Positions 37,683-47,123 of a stretch of 64,000 nt of DNA are shown here, in pieces. The translations under genes were made by a program, and so were the position numbers. The stretch covers positions 3,410,001-3,474,000 of the forward strand of contig NZ_CP107549.1 of NCBI RefSeq assembly GCF_025837155.1, read 5' to 3'. How positions within the stretch are numbered: the first letter of the stretch is position 1; every line of letters begins with the position of its first letter. The DNA is from Pseudomonas sp. Z8(2022) (GTDB taxonomy: Bacteria; Pseudomonadota; Gammaproteobacteria; Pseudomonadales; Pseudomonadaceae). Under the pieces are notes generated by a model, which worked only from the letters and a program-made list of their open reading frames with translations, was not told the origin of the DNA and ran no database searches.

Positions 37683-38273
37683 TCAGGCCTGCAGCAAACG
37701 CTCCAGGCGGGTGACGAAAGCTTCCAGCGGCTGCAGAGTGCGGCCCACCTTGAGGCGGGCGAGCACGCCCTGCCAGGCGTCGCTGATAAAGGTGGCGAGG
37801 TTGCCGCAGTCTTCGTCGGCCGGCAGTTCACCGGCCGCCTGCGCCTGCTCCAGACAGTCACGCAGAATGTCCACAGACGCCTGCTGGATGGCCGCAACCT
37901 CGGCACCGATCGCCGGCAGCATCTCGCTCATCTCGAAACTCAGGCTGCCGATGAAGCAGTGGTACTGCGGCGTGTCCTGGCGGGCGAAATGCGCCAGCAG
38001 ATCGCGGTAGTAAGCGAGGATGCGTGCACGCGGGCTCAACGCCGGCTCGTTCAGCGCCTGGGCATAACGCGCCAGGCGTGGCCGATAGATGAAGGCCAGC
38101 GCCTGCAGGGCGAAGTCTTCCTTGCTGGCGAAGTAGTGATAGAAGCTACCCTTGGGAATCCCGGCCGCCTGGACGATTTCCAGCACACCGGTGCCGTGAT
38201 AGCCGCGCCGGGTCATCACCGCGGCGCCCTTGCTCAGGATCAGGTCGCGCTTGTCGAGTCGAGTGCTGTTCAT
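37683..38273 (-). CDS. TetR-family repressor
   Basis: A regulator of 196 residues from ATG 38273. N-terminal helix-turn-helix (about 5-50) with VLEIVQAAGIPKGSFYHYFASKEDF, then an all-helical ligand domain with a single TetR_C-like region. In-frame ATGs at 38285 and 38309 are alternatives; none has a clear ribosome site. It probably represses itself and the downstream flavin oxidoreductase and responds to electrophiles through a cysteine (CF near 107, C near 139, C near 153), which is inference from NemR-like systems. Confidence 0.88.
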   Translation of the reverse strand: MNSTRLDKRDLILSKGAAVMTRRGYHGTGVLEIVQAAGIPKGSFYHYFASKEDFALQALAFIYRPRLARYAQALNEPALSPRARILAYYRDLLAHFARQDTPQYHCFIGSLSFEMSEMLPAIGAEVAAIQQASVDILRDCLEQAQAAGELPADEDCGNLATFISDAWQGVLARLKVGRTLQPLEAFVTRLERLLQA

Positions 38274-38287
38274 GGCGACGAGCATAT

Positions 38288-38295
38288 GACCGGTC
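38288..38295. promoter_or_regulatory. Candidate TetR operator GACCGGTC
   Basis: A perfect 8-bp palindrome 15 nt before the preferred TetR start. Its core resembles the GACC-GGTC arms of NemR-type operators. If the start were ATG 38309 it would lie inside the gene, which favours the shorter start. Confidence 0.4.
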
Positions 38296-38385
38296 GTCTC
38301 GCTCGGCACAGCACTATTGATAACGGTGATCGGGAGTTAGAACGCCCACGCCATCACCGACCGAAGCGGGTTACACCGCCGAAAC

Positions 38386-39117
38386 TCAGGGCTGCAGCCA
38401 GATCAGCGAGGCGAAACGCCCGGTGCGGGCGCTACGGCGATAGGAGTAGAAACGCGGGTCGTTGTAGGTACACAGGCCACCACCACTGACGGCAGTCACG
38501 CCCCTGGCCGCCAGGCGAATGCGCGCCAGCTGGTAGATATCGGCCATGAACTTGCCGGCGTTGATGCTGGGCACGAATGCATCGGCAGCCTCGGCATGCT
38601 GCTGCACGAAGGCCTCGCGCACCTCGGCGCCCACCTCGAATGCCTGCGGACCGATGGCCGGGCCGAGCCAGACCAGCAGGTCCTGCGGGGCGACGTCCAA
38701 CGCCTTGACGGTCGCTTCCAGCACGCCACCGGCCAAACCGCGCCAGCCGGCATGCGCCGCTGCCACACGGGTACCGGCACGGTCGCAAAACAGCGCCGGC
38801 AGGCAGTCGGCGGTCATGGCCGTGCAGGCGATACCGGGCGTGCTCGTCCAGTTGCCGTCGGCCTCGATGATCACGGCAGGATCAGCCGGCGCCACAACGA
38901 TGCCATGCACCTGACGCATCCAGGCGGGCCGGCACCCGAGCGCATCGACCAATTGGGCACGATTGCTCGCCACCGCTGCCGGATCATCGTCGACATGATC
39001 GCCGAGATTGAAGGTGTCGAACGGTGCGCTGCTGACCCCGCCGCTGCGCGTGGTGACGCAGGCGCGCACGTTGGCGGGCGCTGGCCAGTCGGGCGTCAGC
39101 CAGTCGTGAACACTCAC
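38386..39117 (-). CDS. pgeF: Peptidoglycan editing factor / multicopper-like purine phosphorylase (YfiH family)
   Basis: A 243-residue protein of the YfiH/LACC1 family, variously described as a polyphenol oxidase, purine nucleoside phosphorylase or factor that keeps L-serine out of peptidoglycan. Conserved metal or active-site motifs are AAHAGWRGLAGG, a cysteine in TADCLPALF and the glycine-rich WLGPAIGPQAFEVG. It overlaps rluD by four bases (ATGA), the usual neighbour in gammaproteobacteria. Confidence 0.93.
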   Translation of the reverse strand: MSVHDWLTPDWPAPANVRACVTTRSGGVSSAPFDTFNLGDHVDDDPAAVASNRAQLVDALGCRPAWMRQVHGIVVAPADPAVIIEADGNWTSTPGIACTAMTADCLPALFCDRAGTRVAAAHAGWRGLAGGVLEATVKALDVAPQDLLVWLGPAIGPQAFEVGAEVREAFVQQHAEAADAFVPSINAGKFMADIYQLARIRLAARGVTAVSGGGLCTYNDPRFYSYRRSARTGRFASLIWLQP

Positions 39118-40088
39118 CCGACGAAGGCCTCGCGGTCCTGACGCAACAGGGTCAGCAGCCAGACCAGATCATCCGGCAGCGGCGACTCCCACTTCATGCG
39201 CTTGCCAGTGGCCGGGTGATCCAGTTCGAGGAAGCGCGCATGCAGGGCCTGGCGCGGAAATTCCTTGAGGCTCTGCACCAGACTCGGGCTGGCCGCCGGC
39301 GGAATGCGGAAGCGCCCGGCGTAGACCGGATCGCCCACAAGTGGGTAACCGACATGGCTCATATGCACGCGAATCTGGTGGGTACGCCCGGTTTCCAGCT
39401 TGACCCGCACATGAGTGTGCGAGCGATAGCGCTCCAGCACCCGGTAATGAGTAATCGCTGGCTTGCCGCCATCGGTCACTGCCATGCGCTGACGCTGGCT
39501 GGAGCTGCGCCCGATCGGCGCATCGATGGTGCCGCCGGCGGTGATCACGCCGATGCTGATGCATTCATAGATGCGGCTGACCGTACGCTTCTGCAGCTGC
39601 TCGACCAGATTGGTCTGCGCCTGCAGGGTCTTGGCCACCACCATCAGGCCGGTGGTGTCCTTGTCCAGACGATGGACGATACCGGCACGCGGCACGTTGA
39701 CGATATCCGGCACGTGATGCAGCAACGCGTTGAGCAGCGTGCCGTCGGCATGCCCCGCAGCCGGGTGCACCACAAGGCCTGCCGGCTTGTCGATCACCAA
39801 CAGGTGTTCGTCTTCATAGACGATGTTCAGTTCGATGTCCTGGGCAATCCACTCGCCCTGCGCTTCCTGCTCGGCATCGAGCACCAGCGTCGAGCCGGCA
39901 TGCACGGTGTCGCGCGGGCGCGCCACGGCACCATCGACGGTCAGGCGGCCTTCCCTGATCCAGCTGGAGAGACGCGAACGGGAGTACTCGTCAAACAACT
40001 GCGCAGCCACCTGGTCGAGGCGTTGGCCGCCCTGTTCGAAGGGGACGACGGCCTGGAGTTGGATCAATTGCTTGTCTATAGAAGTCAT
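39114..40088 (-). CDS. rluD: 23S rRNA pseudouridine(1911/1915/1917) synthase RluD
   Basis: Modifies helix 69 of 23S rRNA. The 324-residue protein has an S4 RNA-binding domain (about 20-80, with [18 protein letters not shown]) and the RluA-type catalytic domain with D142 in HRLDKDTTG and the conserved [10 protein letters not shown]. No good ribosome site lies before ATG 40088; CTGAAG is the closest. It is divergent from bamD across a 353-nt non-coding region and is translationally coupled to pgeF. Confidence 0.94.
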   Translation of the reverse strand: MTSIDKQLIQLQAVVPFEQGGQRLDQVAAQLFDEYSRSRLSSWIREGRLTVDGAVARPRDTVHAGSTLVLDAEQEAQGEWIAQDIELNIVYEDEHLLVIDKPAGLVVHPAAGHADGTLLNALLHHVPDIVNVPRAGIVHRLDKDTTGLMVVAKTLQAQTNLVEQLQKRTVSRIYECISIGVITAGGTIDAPIGRSSSQRQRMAVTDGGKPAITHYRVLERYRSHTHVRVKLETGRTHQIRVHMSHVGYPLVGDPVYAGRFRIPPAASPSLVQSLKEFPRQALHARFLELDHPATGKRMKWESPLPDDLVWLLTLLRQDREAFVG

Positions 40089-40441
40089 CTTCAGAACCAG
40101 TTCAAAGTTTGCTGCGCGTTGGCCCTGCTGCGTTGAAAACAGGCTCAGAACGTCGCTTGCGGCTAACGCACTTCAGTGCGGCCCCTATAGGGGCGAGCGA
40201 AGCGAGTCATGCTCAATTACCGCTCGTACAGTCGAAGGCGACTCCGACCGATCCTCACTGTTTTGCCTTGCATTGCTCTAGCTCGCGAAACGTTGAACAG
40301 GCACTTAGGCAACGGCGGGAGCCTGGCCTTTGGTTTCGGCGACAGGCTTGTGGTTAAATACGGCGTCTTTGCCCCAGGGTTTTCCGGGGGCGCTCATCAT
40401 AACAGGACGGCCGCGCGGCCGTCACAGGGACGCAAGCCGCC
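40089..40441. other. 353-nt structured non-coding region between rluD and bamD
   Basis: This is the longest gene-free stretch in the window. It contains the perfect 14-nt palindrome GCCCCTATAGGGGC at 40181-40194, a neighbouring small hairpin GCACT-TC-AGTGC (about 40168-40179), the GC-rich palindrome GGCCGCGCGGCC at 40412-40423, and a candidate bamD promoter. Open frames here have no ribosome sites. It could be a dispersed repeat, a small RNA locus or a long 5' leader; the sequence alone does not decide. Confidence 0.6.
40330..40359 (+). promoter_or_regulatory. Candidate sigma-70 promoter of bamD
   Basis: TTGGTT at 40330-40335 and TTAAAT at 40354-40359, spaced 18, about 80 nt before bamD. Both hexamers match the consensus moderately. 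Confidence 0.45.
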
Positions 40442-41434
40442 ATGCAAGTGAAACACCTGCTGCTGATCGCCATCCTCGCCCTTACCGCCGCCTGCTCTTC
40501 CAAGCAGCCGGAGGTCGATGAAAACCTCAGCGAGGTGGAGCTGTACCAGCAGGCTCAGGCCGACCTGGACAACCGCAGCTACACCCAGGCCATCTCCAAG
40601 CTCAAGGCGCTTGAATCGCGCTATCCCTTCGGTCGCTATGCCGAGCAGGCGCAGCTGGAGCTGATCTACGCGTACTACAAGAATGCCGAACCGGAAGCGG
40701 CCAAGTCCTCTGCCGAGCGCTTCATCCGCCTGCACCCGCAGCACGCCAATGTCGACTATGCCTACTACCTCAAGGGCCTGGCCTCGTTCGATCAGGACCG
40801 CGGTCTGCTGGCGCGCTTCCTGCCGCTGGACATGACCAAGCGTGACCCGGGCGCCGCGCGCGACTCCTACAACGAGTTCGCCCAGCTCACCAGCCGCTAC
40901 CCGACCAGCCGCTACGCACCGGATGCCAAGCAGCGCATGATCTACCTGCGCAACCTGCTGGCCGCCTATGAAGTACACGTCGCCCACTACTACCTGACCC
41001 GCCAGGCCTACGTCGCCGCCGCCAACCGTGGCCGCTACGTGGTAGAGAACTTCCAGGAAACTCCGTCGGTCGGTGACGGTCTGGCGATCATGACCGAGGC
41101 CTATCAGCGTCTGGCGCTGGACGACCTGGCTGCCACCAGCCTGGAAACCCTCAAGCTCAACTATCCGGATCACCCGAGCCTGGAGAACGGCAAGTTCGTG
41201 CCGCGCGAGGAAGAGGCCGACAACCGTTCCTGGCTGGCCAAGGCCACCCTCGGCCTGATCGAAACCGACACACCGCTGCCGCCGGGCGAAACCCGCGCCA
41301 GCCAGGACGTGATTCGCCAGTACGAAGACGCCGAGCAGCAGATCCCGGCCGAACTGCAGCAGGATGCCAAGACCGGCGAAACCGCCAAGAAGCGCTCGAT
41401 CTGGAGCCGTCTGACCTTCGGTCTGTTCGACTGA
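40442..41434 (+). CDS. bamD: Outer-membrane assembly lipoprotein BamD (ComL)
   Basis: Essential lipoprotein of the BAM complex that inserts beta-barrels such as AlgE. The 330-residue protein has a lipobox LTAAC with C18 acylated, then five TPR-like repeats (about 30-250). A longer charged C-terminal tail (about 255-330) follows. Position next to rluD is as in P. aeruginosa. A clear terminator follows. Confidence 0.95.
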   Translation: MQVKHLLLIAILALTAACSSKQPEVDENLSEVELYQQAQADLDNRSYTQAISKLKALESRYPFGRYAEQAQLELIYAYYKNAEPEAAKSSAERFIRLHPQHANVDYAYYLKGLASFDQDRGLLARFLPLDMTKRDPGAARDSYNEFAQLTSRYPTSRYAPDAKQRMIYLRNLLAAYEVHVAHYYLTRQAYVAAANRGRYVVENFQETPSVGDGLAIMTEAYQRLALDDLAATSLETLKLNYPDHPSLENGKFVPREEEADNRSWLAKATLGLIETDTPLPPGETRASQDVIRQYEDAEQQIPAELQQDAKTGETAKKRSIWSRLTFGLFD

Positions 41435-41450
41435 TCGCAGCTGCCGGTGA

Positions 41451-41476
41451 AAAGGGAGGCCTCGGCCTCCCTTTTT
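41451..41476 (+). terminator. Intrinsic terminator after bamD
   Basis: AAAGGGAGGC at 41451-41460 pairs with GCCTCCCTTT at 41465-41474, ending in a five-T run. It lies 17 nt after the bamD stop. Confidence 0.9.
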
Positions 41477-41627
41477 ATTGCCTGGCGTTTCCTGCCCCTC
41501 TGGCAAGAATGTGTCGCCCTGGGCGCAGATATAGCTCGGAAACAGCTCACAAGCTGCCCTGCGGATACTGTGCCGATGCCTTCGGCTTGGCTAAACTGCG
41601 GGCTTTAAATGAACAGAAGAGCACGAT

Positions 41628-41864
41628 ATGGGCCTTATTCGCCTGCTGTTCTGGATTGCCGTCATCTTTGCAGCGATCTGGATCTGGCGCCGCTTCATCA
41701 GCAACCCCAAGAGCACTGGCCCCGCCGAAGAAACAGCTGCGCCTATGGTGCGCTGCGCACATTGCGGCGTGCATGTCCCCAAACCCCTTGCCCTGAGCCA
41801 GGATCAGCAGTGGTACTGCAGCCAGGCCCATCTCGAACAAGGCCCACGCACCGGTGACCGCTGA
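41628..41864 (+). CDS. Small membrane-anchored zinc-ribbon-like protein (PP0621-like)
   Basis: A 78-residue protein with one N-terminal membrane helix (about 3-21) and a soluble tail carrying CAHC (43-46), a later C and H (WYCSQAH, about 62-68), a likely treble-clef or zinc-ribbon site. It resembles the short PP0621-family proteins that precede pilS in Pseudomonas (from memory). It overlaps the pilS start by 11 nt, suggesting coupled translation and perhaps a link to pilus regulation. Confidence 0.85.
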   Translation: MGLIRLLFWIAVIFAAIWIWRRFISNPKSTGPAEETAAPMVRCAHCGVHVPKPLALSQDQQWYCSQAHLEQGPRTGDR

Positions 41865-43446
41865 TCACAGTTTGCAAGGCGAAACCCAGGGGCGACGCAT
41901 TTTCAGGCTCTATCATTTCTATCGCCTGAGCATCGGTCTGGCGCTGGTACTGCTGATCTCCAGCAACCTTGATGAGCAGCTTCTGGATGTGGTGCATATC
42001 GAGCTGTTTCGTACCGGCAGCTGGGTCTACCTGATCCTCAACATCCTCATTGCCGTACTGGTGCAACGCCCCAAGCACCTGATGCAGCTATTCAGCCTGG
42101 CGCTGGTGGATGTGATCTTTCTCTCCGCGCTGTTCTACGCAGCTGGCGGCACACCCAGCGGCATCGGCAACCTGCTGGTGGTGGCGGTGGCCATCGCCAA
42201 TATCCTGCTTCGTGGCCGCATCGGCCTGCTGATCGCCGCCATTGCCGCAATGGCGCTGATCTACCTGACCTTCTATCTCAGCCTCAGCCGCCCCGCCGCT
42301 GCCGCCCAGTACGTGCAGGCCGGCGCCCTCGGCGCCCTATGCTTCGCCGGTGCGCTATTCATTCAAGGCATCACCCGCCGCCTGCGCCTGAGTGAAAGCC
42401 TGGCCGAGCAACGCGCGGCAGACGTCGCCAATCTGGAGGAGCTCAATGAACAGATCCTGCAGCGCATGCGTACCGGCATCCTGGTGCTCGACACGCAGCA
42501 TCGTGTGCTGCTGGCCAACCAGGGCGCGACACAGCTGCTGGGCCGCAGCGAACTGACCGGCAAGATCATCGACCCGTACTGCCCCGAGCTGGTGAAGCGC
42601 CTGCAACAGTGGTTGCACAACCCGACCCTGCGCCCGGACAGCCTGCAGGCGCAGGTCGACGGGCCTATGCTGCAGCCCAGCTTCATCTCCCTGCAGCGCG
42701 GAGAAGAACAGCACATCCTGGTTTTTCTCGACGACATTTCGCAGATCGCCCAGCAGGCGCAACAGCTGAAACTGGCCTCGCTCGGCCGCCTGACCGCAGG
42801 CATCGCCCACGAAATCCGCAACCCGCTCGGTGCAATCAGCCACGCCGCGCAGCTGTTGCAGGAATCCGAAGATCTGCAAGGCCCCGATCAGCGCCTGGCG
42901 CAGATCATTCAGGATCACTCCAAGCGCATGAATCTGGTGATCGAGAACGTTCTGCAGCTCTCGCGCCGACGTCAGGCCGAGCCACAATTGCTGGACCTGA
43001 AGTACTGGCTGCACCGCTTCGCCAGCGAATTTCGCAGCTCGGCGCCGAGCGACCGGCAAATCCATCTGGAAACCCAGAGTGGCAGCCTGCAAACACGCAT
43101 GGACCCCCATCAGCTGACCCAGGTGCTGACCAACCTGGTACAGAACGGCTTGCGCTACAGCGCGCAGAAACACCGGGTCGGCCAGGTCTGGCTGCGTCTG
43201 TTCCGCGACGAGTTCAGCGACCTGCCGGTGCTGGAGATTCTCGACGACGGCCCCGGCGTGCCGCCCGAGCAGGAGCAGCACATCTTCGAGCCCTTCTACA
43301 CCACTGAAAACAAGGGCACCGGACTCGGCCTGTATATCTCCCGCGAGCTATGCCAGAGCAACCAGGCCCGCCTCGACTACAAACCTCGTGAAGGGGGCGG
43401 CAGCTGCTTCCGCATCACCTTCGCCCATCCGCGCAAACTGAGCTGA
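41854..43446 (+). CDS. pilS: Type IV pilus sensor histidine kinase PilS
   Basis: Inner-membrane kinase controlling pilin transcription through PilR. The 530-residue protein, starting at GTG 41854, has six membrane segments (about 20-175), a PAS domain (about 195-300), HisKA with H319 in GIAHEIRNPLG and an ATPase domain with DDGPGVP and GTGLGLYIS. Length and the histidine position equal those of P. aeruginosa PilS. It overlaps the small upstream gene and is 2 nt from pilR. Confidence 0.95.
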   Translation: MTADHSLQGETQGRRIFRLYHFYRLSIGLALVLLISSNLDEQLLDVVHIELFRTGSWVYLILNILIAVLVQRPKHLMQLFSLALVDVIFLSALFYAAGGTPSGIGNLLVVAVAIANILLRGRIGLLIAAIAAMALIYLTFYLSLSRPAAAAQYVQAGALGALCFAGALFIQGITRRLRLSESLAEQRAADVANLEELNEQILQRMRTGILVLDTQHRVLLANQGATQLLGRSELTGKIIDPYCPELVKRLQQWLHNPTLRPDSLQAQVDGPMLQPSFISLQRGEEQHILVFLDDISQIAQQAQQLKLASLGRLTAGIAHEIRNPLGAISHAAQLLQESEDLQGPDQRLAQIIQDHSKRMNLVIENVLQLSRRRQAEPQLLDLKYWLHRFASEFRSSAPSDRQIHLETQSGSLQTRMDPHQLTQVLTNLVQNGLRYSAQKHRVGQVWLRLFRDEFSDLPVLEILDDGPGVPPEQEQHIFEPFYTTENKGTGLGLYISRELCQSNQARLDYKPREGGGSCFRITFAHPRKLS

Positions 43447-43448
43447 AC

Positions 43449-44789
43449 ATGAACCGTCAGAGAGCCCTGATCGTCGACGACGAACCCGATATCCGCGAAC
43501 TGCTGGAAATCACCCTCGGACGCATGAAGCTGGATACCCGCAGCGCCCGCAACGTCAAGGAAGCACGCGAGTGGCTGGCGCGCGAGCCCTTCGACCTGTG
43601 CCTGACCGACATGCGCCTACCCGACGGCACCGGCCTGGATCTGGTGCAGTACATCCAGCAGCGCCATCCGCAAGTCCCCGTGGCAATGATCACCGCCTAT
43701 GGCAGCCTGGATACCGCGATCAACTCGCTCAAGGCCGGAGCCTTCGACTTCCTCACCAAGCCGGTAGACCTCGGCCGGCTGCGCGAACTGGTCGCCACCG
43801 CTCTGCGCATTCGCTCCCCCGAAGGAGAAGAAACTCCGGTCGACAGCCGCCTGCTCGGCGACTCCCCGCCGATGAAGTCCCTGCGCAAGCAGATTCAGAA
43901 ACTTTCGCGCAGCCAGGCGCCGGTCTACATCAGTGGCGAATCGGGCAGCGGCAAGGAATTGGTGGCCCGTCTGATCCACGAACAGGGTCCTCGCGTCGAG
44001 CAGCCCTTCGTCCCGGTCAACTGCGGCGCCATCCCCTCGGAGCTGATGGAGAGCGAGTTCTTCGGTCACAAGAAAGGCAGCTTCACCGGCGCCATCGAAG
44101 ACAAGCAGGGCCTATTCCAGGCAGCCAATGGTGGCACCCTGTTCCTCGACGAAGTCGCCGACCTGCCGCTGCCGATGCAGGTGAAGCTGCTGCGCGCCAT
44201 CCAGGAAAAGGCCGTGCGTGCGGTCGGTGGTCAGCAGGAAGTGGTGGTCGATGTACGCATCCTCTGCGCCACCCACAAGGACCTGGCCGCCGAAGTCGCC
44301 GCCGGGCGTTTCCGACAGGACCTCTACTATCGCCTCAACGTCATCGAACTGCGCGTACCGCCACTGCGCGAGCGCCGCGAGGACATCGCCCAGTTGGCCG
44401 AGGTGATGCTCGCGCGCCTGGCCGAAGGCACCGGCCTTGCAGCAGCCAAACTGCACCCCGACGCACTGGAAAAACTGAAGAACTATCGCTTCCCGGGCAA
44501 TGTGCGCGAGCTGGAAAACATGCTCGAACGCGCCTACACCCTGTGCGAGGACGATCAGATCACTCCGAACGATCTGCGCCTGGCCGACGCCAGCGGTCCC
44601 GGTAACGAAAGTGGCGAAGCCAGCCTGGCGCAGATCGACAACCTCGAGGACTACCTCGAGGACATCGAACGCAAGCTGATCATGCAGGCATTGGAAGAAA
44701 CCCGCTGGAACCGCACCGCCGCGGCCCAGCGCCTGGGCCTGACCTTCCGCTCAATGCGTTATCGCCTGAAGAAGCTGGGCATCGACTGA
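43449..44789 (+). CDS. pilR: Sigma-54-dependent pilin regulator PilR
   Basis: NtrC-type activator of pilA. The 446-residue protein has a receiver (1-115) with acceptor D54 in LTDMRLP, a sigma-54 AAA+ domain (about 135-370) with Walker A GESGSGKE, and the sigma-54-contact loop reading GSFTGA rather than the more common GAFTGA. A Fis-type helix-turn-helix is at the C-terminus (WNRTAAAQRLGLTFRSMRYRLKKL). It is co-transcribed with pilS. Confidence 0.95.
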   Translation: MNRQRALIVDDEPDIRELLEITLGRMKLDTRSARNVKEAREWLAREPFDLCLTDMRLPDGTGLDLVQYIQQRHPQVPVAMITAYGSLDTAINSLKAGAFDFLTKPVDLGRLRELVATALRIRSPEGEETPVDSRLLGDSPPMKSLRKQIQKLSRSQAPVYISGESGSGKELVARLIHEQGPRVEQPFVPVNCGAIPSELMESEFFGHKKGSFTGAIEDKQGLFQAANGGTLFLDEVADLPLPMQVKLLRAIQEKAVRAVGGQQEVVVDVRILCATHKDLAAEVAAGRFRQDLYYRLNVIELRVPPLRERREDIAQLAEVMLARLAEGTGLAAAKLHPDALEKLKNYRFPGNVRELENMLERAYTLCEDDQITPNDLRLADASGPGNESGEASLAQIDNLEDYLEDIERKLIMQALEETRWNRTAAAQRLGLTFRSMRYRLKKLGID

Positions 44790-44801
44790 CGCCTTGCCCC
44801 G

Positions 44802-45902
44802 TCAGCGCCCCAGACGCCCCGCTGGGGCATAGGGCGCTGGATCGATGATCGGCTCACGCCCCAGCATCAGATCGGCCAGCAGTTGGCAGGATGCCGGCGC
44901 CAGCACCAAGCCATTGCGGAAATGTCCGCAGTTGAGCCAGAGCCCGGGGTGCGAGGAAACCTCGCCGATAAAGGGAATACCTTCCGGTGAGCCAGGCCGC
45001 AAACCGGCCCAATGCCCTACCACTTCGGCGTCCCGGAGCGCAGGCAGCAGCTCCTCGGCCGAAGCCTTGAGGCTTGCCAGCGCGTTATCGGTCGGCGTCT
45101 TGTCGAATCCGGCGTACTCCAGCGTGCTGCCGACCAGGATATGTCCATCCTTGCGCGGAATCGCATAACGCCCCTTGGCCAATACCATGCTCGGCAGAAA
45201 ATCCTCGGCACACTTGTAGAGAATCATCTCCCCCTTCACCGGCTCGACCGGTAACTCCAGCCCAAGCGTATTGAGCAACGCTCCACTCCAGGCACCGGCA
45301 GCGAGCACTACGCGATCAGCGCGAATCTCTCCATCCGCCGTGGTCACGCCACGAATCTGCCCGTCCTCCTGGATAAACCCGGTAACCGCGCAATGCTCAC
45401 GCACATCCACATTCGGCATGGCTGCCAAAGCCGCTCGCAGCGCCTTGACCAAGCGCGGGTTACGCACATTGGCCACCCCCGGCATATGGATGGCCTGCTC
45501 AAAACCACCTCCCAGCACGGGCACGTCCCTATAGACCTCCGCGATATCCACCGACCGGAGCGGACGCCCTTCGCGCTCTGCCCACACCAGGGCTTCGCCC
45601 TCGTCATCCAGATCAAGCCAGTACAGCCCTGTGACATGCACTTCGGGATCGATACCCGTCTCGTCCAGCAACCGCTGACCAAAGCCCGGATAGAAGTCCT
45701 GTGACCAATGCGCCAGCGCCGTCACCGCGGCGCTGTAGCGCCAGGGGTAGAGCGGAGAAACAATGCCGCCGCCGGCCCAGGAGGATTCCTGACCTGTAGA
45801 GCCAGCCTCCAGCAATTGCACCGAGGCCCCGCTTCGTGCAAGCGATAACGTGGAGAGCATGCCAATCGCTCCGCCCCCAACAATCAGAAAATCCTTCGAC
45901 AT
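44802..45902 (-). CDS. thiO: Glycine/D-amino-acid oxidase ThiO
   Basis: FAD enzyme that oxidises glycine to iminoacetate for the thiazole of thiamine, or D-amino acids. The 366-residue protein has the N-terminal FAD motif GGGAIG and the ThiO sequence SSWAGGGIVSPLYPWRY. It ends with the FAD-domain segment GLWLNCGHFRNGLVLAPA. ATG 45902 has GGAGG four bases upstream. It sits between pilR and fimT as in P. aeruginosa, on the opposite strand, and is convergent with pilR. Confidence 0.93.
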   Translation of the reverse strand: MSKDFLIVGGGAIGMLSTLSLARSGASVQLLEAGSTGQESSWAGGGIVSPLYPWRYSAAVTALAHWSQDFYPGFGQRLLDETGIDPEVHVTGLYWLDLDDEGEALVWAEREGRPLRSVDIAEVYRDVPVLGGGFEQAIHMPGVANVRNPRLVKALRAALAAMPNVDVREHCAVTGFIQEDGQIRGVTTADGEIRADRVVLAAGAWSGALLNTLGLELPVEPVKGEMILYKCAEDFLPSMVLAKGRYAIPRKDGHILVGSTLEYAGFDKTPTDNALASLKASAEELLPALRDAEVVGHWAGLRPGSPEGIPFIGEVSSHPGLWLNCGHFRNGLVLAPASCQLLADLMLGREPIIDPAPYAPAGRLGR

Positions 45903-45985
45903 CAAACCTCCGCCTTGCCCTTTTCATATTGAAGGTCTACACCTTTCAACACCAGGACGGTAAACATACATACAAGGATGTGGAT

Positions 45986-46489
45986 ATGCGCCATTCCCAG
46001 CAATTGGCCTTCAGCTTGGCCGAGCTCCTCATAGCCCTCCTAGTGCTTGCCATTCTGGCGAGCATCACAGTTCCGCAAATCAATCAGCTGGTCGAAAAGG
46101 ACCGACAACAGGCCTCAGGGGACTTGCTACTTCGGAACTTGGAAAACGCCAGAGCCAGAGCAATTGCCGAGAAAAGAGCAGTGCTAGTCTGCCCCTCATC
46201 CAGCGTCGAATGCGCAGAAGATTGGAACGAGGGCTGGATCCTGAAGTCACCGTCAACCGACGAAATACTGAGCCGCGACAAGCTCTCCGAACTTGACGGC
46301 ACACTGCACTGGACGGGATACCGGAAAATCATTCTATTCAGAAGCGACGGCACCAGCCCCACGGGTAATGGCCGCTTTTTCCTATGCACGCAGCAGGGTC
46401 TGGCGTGGCAATTGATCATTAACCGACAGGGCCGTATTCGACGGTCGGACTTCAAGGAAGATATGAACGAGGCCCACCGCTGCAACTGA
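45986..46489 (+). CDS. fimT: Minor pseudopilin FimT (GspH family)
   Basis: A 167-residue type IV pilin-like protein. The class III signal is MRHSQQLA followed by mature FSLAELLIALLVLAIL, so the residue before the cleavage site is alanine, not the usual glycine; Glu5 is present. The C-terminal GspH domain has a cysteine near residue 68 and a likely disulphide pair later (FLCTQQG and the final HRC). AAGGA precedes ATG 45986. FimT is the DNA-binding minor pilin in other gammaproteobacteria. First gene of the minor pilin operon. Confidence 0.9.
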   Translation: MRHSQQLAFSLAELLIALLVLAILASITVPQINQLVEKDRQQASGDLLLRNLENARARAIAEKRAVLVCPSSSVECAEDWNEGWILKSPSTDEILSRDKLSELDGTLHWTGYRKIILFRSDGTSPTGNGRFFLCTQQGLAWQLIINRQGRIRRSDFKEDMNEAHRCN

Positions 46490-46632
46490 CCAACGACACG
46501 GCGTGAACTGGTCCACATTACCACGCAGCGGACAACCGGCCGTCTCTTCAGAAAAACCAACCGTCCCGCCGCACAGGACTTCCATCGCTCATATCGGCCA
46601 TCATCCACTCAAAGTTATGAGTGGAGTCAGTC

Positions 46633-47115
46633 ATGCGAGGCAAAGCGGCAACCGGCGGATTCACCCTGGTCGAGTTGATGATCGTCATCGCGCTGATCGC
46701 TATCGTGGCGATGATCGCAATGCCGAATTTTACCGACATGATCGAGCGTAATCGCCTGCAGAGCCAGGCAGAAGAACTCAGATCATTTCTTCTCTACGCC
46801 AGAGGCGAAGCTGTAACCCTGAAGTCAACCATTACGGTCGAGACCGATGACGCAGATCCTTGGGTTATTGAACGGGATGGCACTGCCATTCGCAAGCTTG
46901 AGCATAACCCTGAGCTGGTGACCATACGCTCGAGTGGAGAAACCATCACCTTCAGAAGCAACGGCACTGCGACCGCAGCGACGTTCACCGTCTGCCATGA
47001 TGACGACCCCACCCGAGGGTACTTTCTGGAAATACAAGCCAGCGGCGCAACAAGCCTATATCTACAGGGGGAAAAGGATGCCAACCACACAGCTCTCGAC
47101 AGCTGCACCTTGTGA
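46633..47115 (+). CDS. fimU: Minor pilin FimU (GspH family)
   Basis: A 160-residue minor pilin. The leader MRGKAATGG is followed by mature FTLVELMIVIALIAIVAMIAM with Gly at -1 and Glu5. A GspH-like beta domain follows, with a C-terminal disulphide pair (TVCHDD and SCTL). GGAG is 6 nt before ATG 46633; a GTG at 46621 is less likely. FimU primes pilus assembly together with PilV, PilW and PilX and joins the PilY1 tip complex to the pilus fibre in P. aeruginosa. Confidence 0.92.
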   Translation: MRGKAATGGFTLVELMIVIALIAIVAMIAMPNFTDMIERNRLQSQAEELRSFLLYARGEAVTLKSTITVETDDADPWVIERDGTAIRKLEHNPELVTIRSSGETITFRSNGTATAATFTVCHDDDPTRGYFLEIQASGATSLYLQGEKDANHTALDSCTL

Positions 47116-47123
47116 GAATGCAT

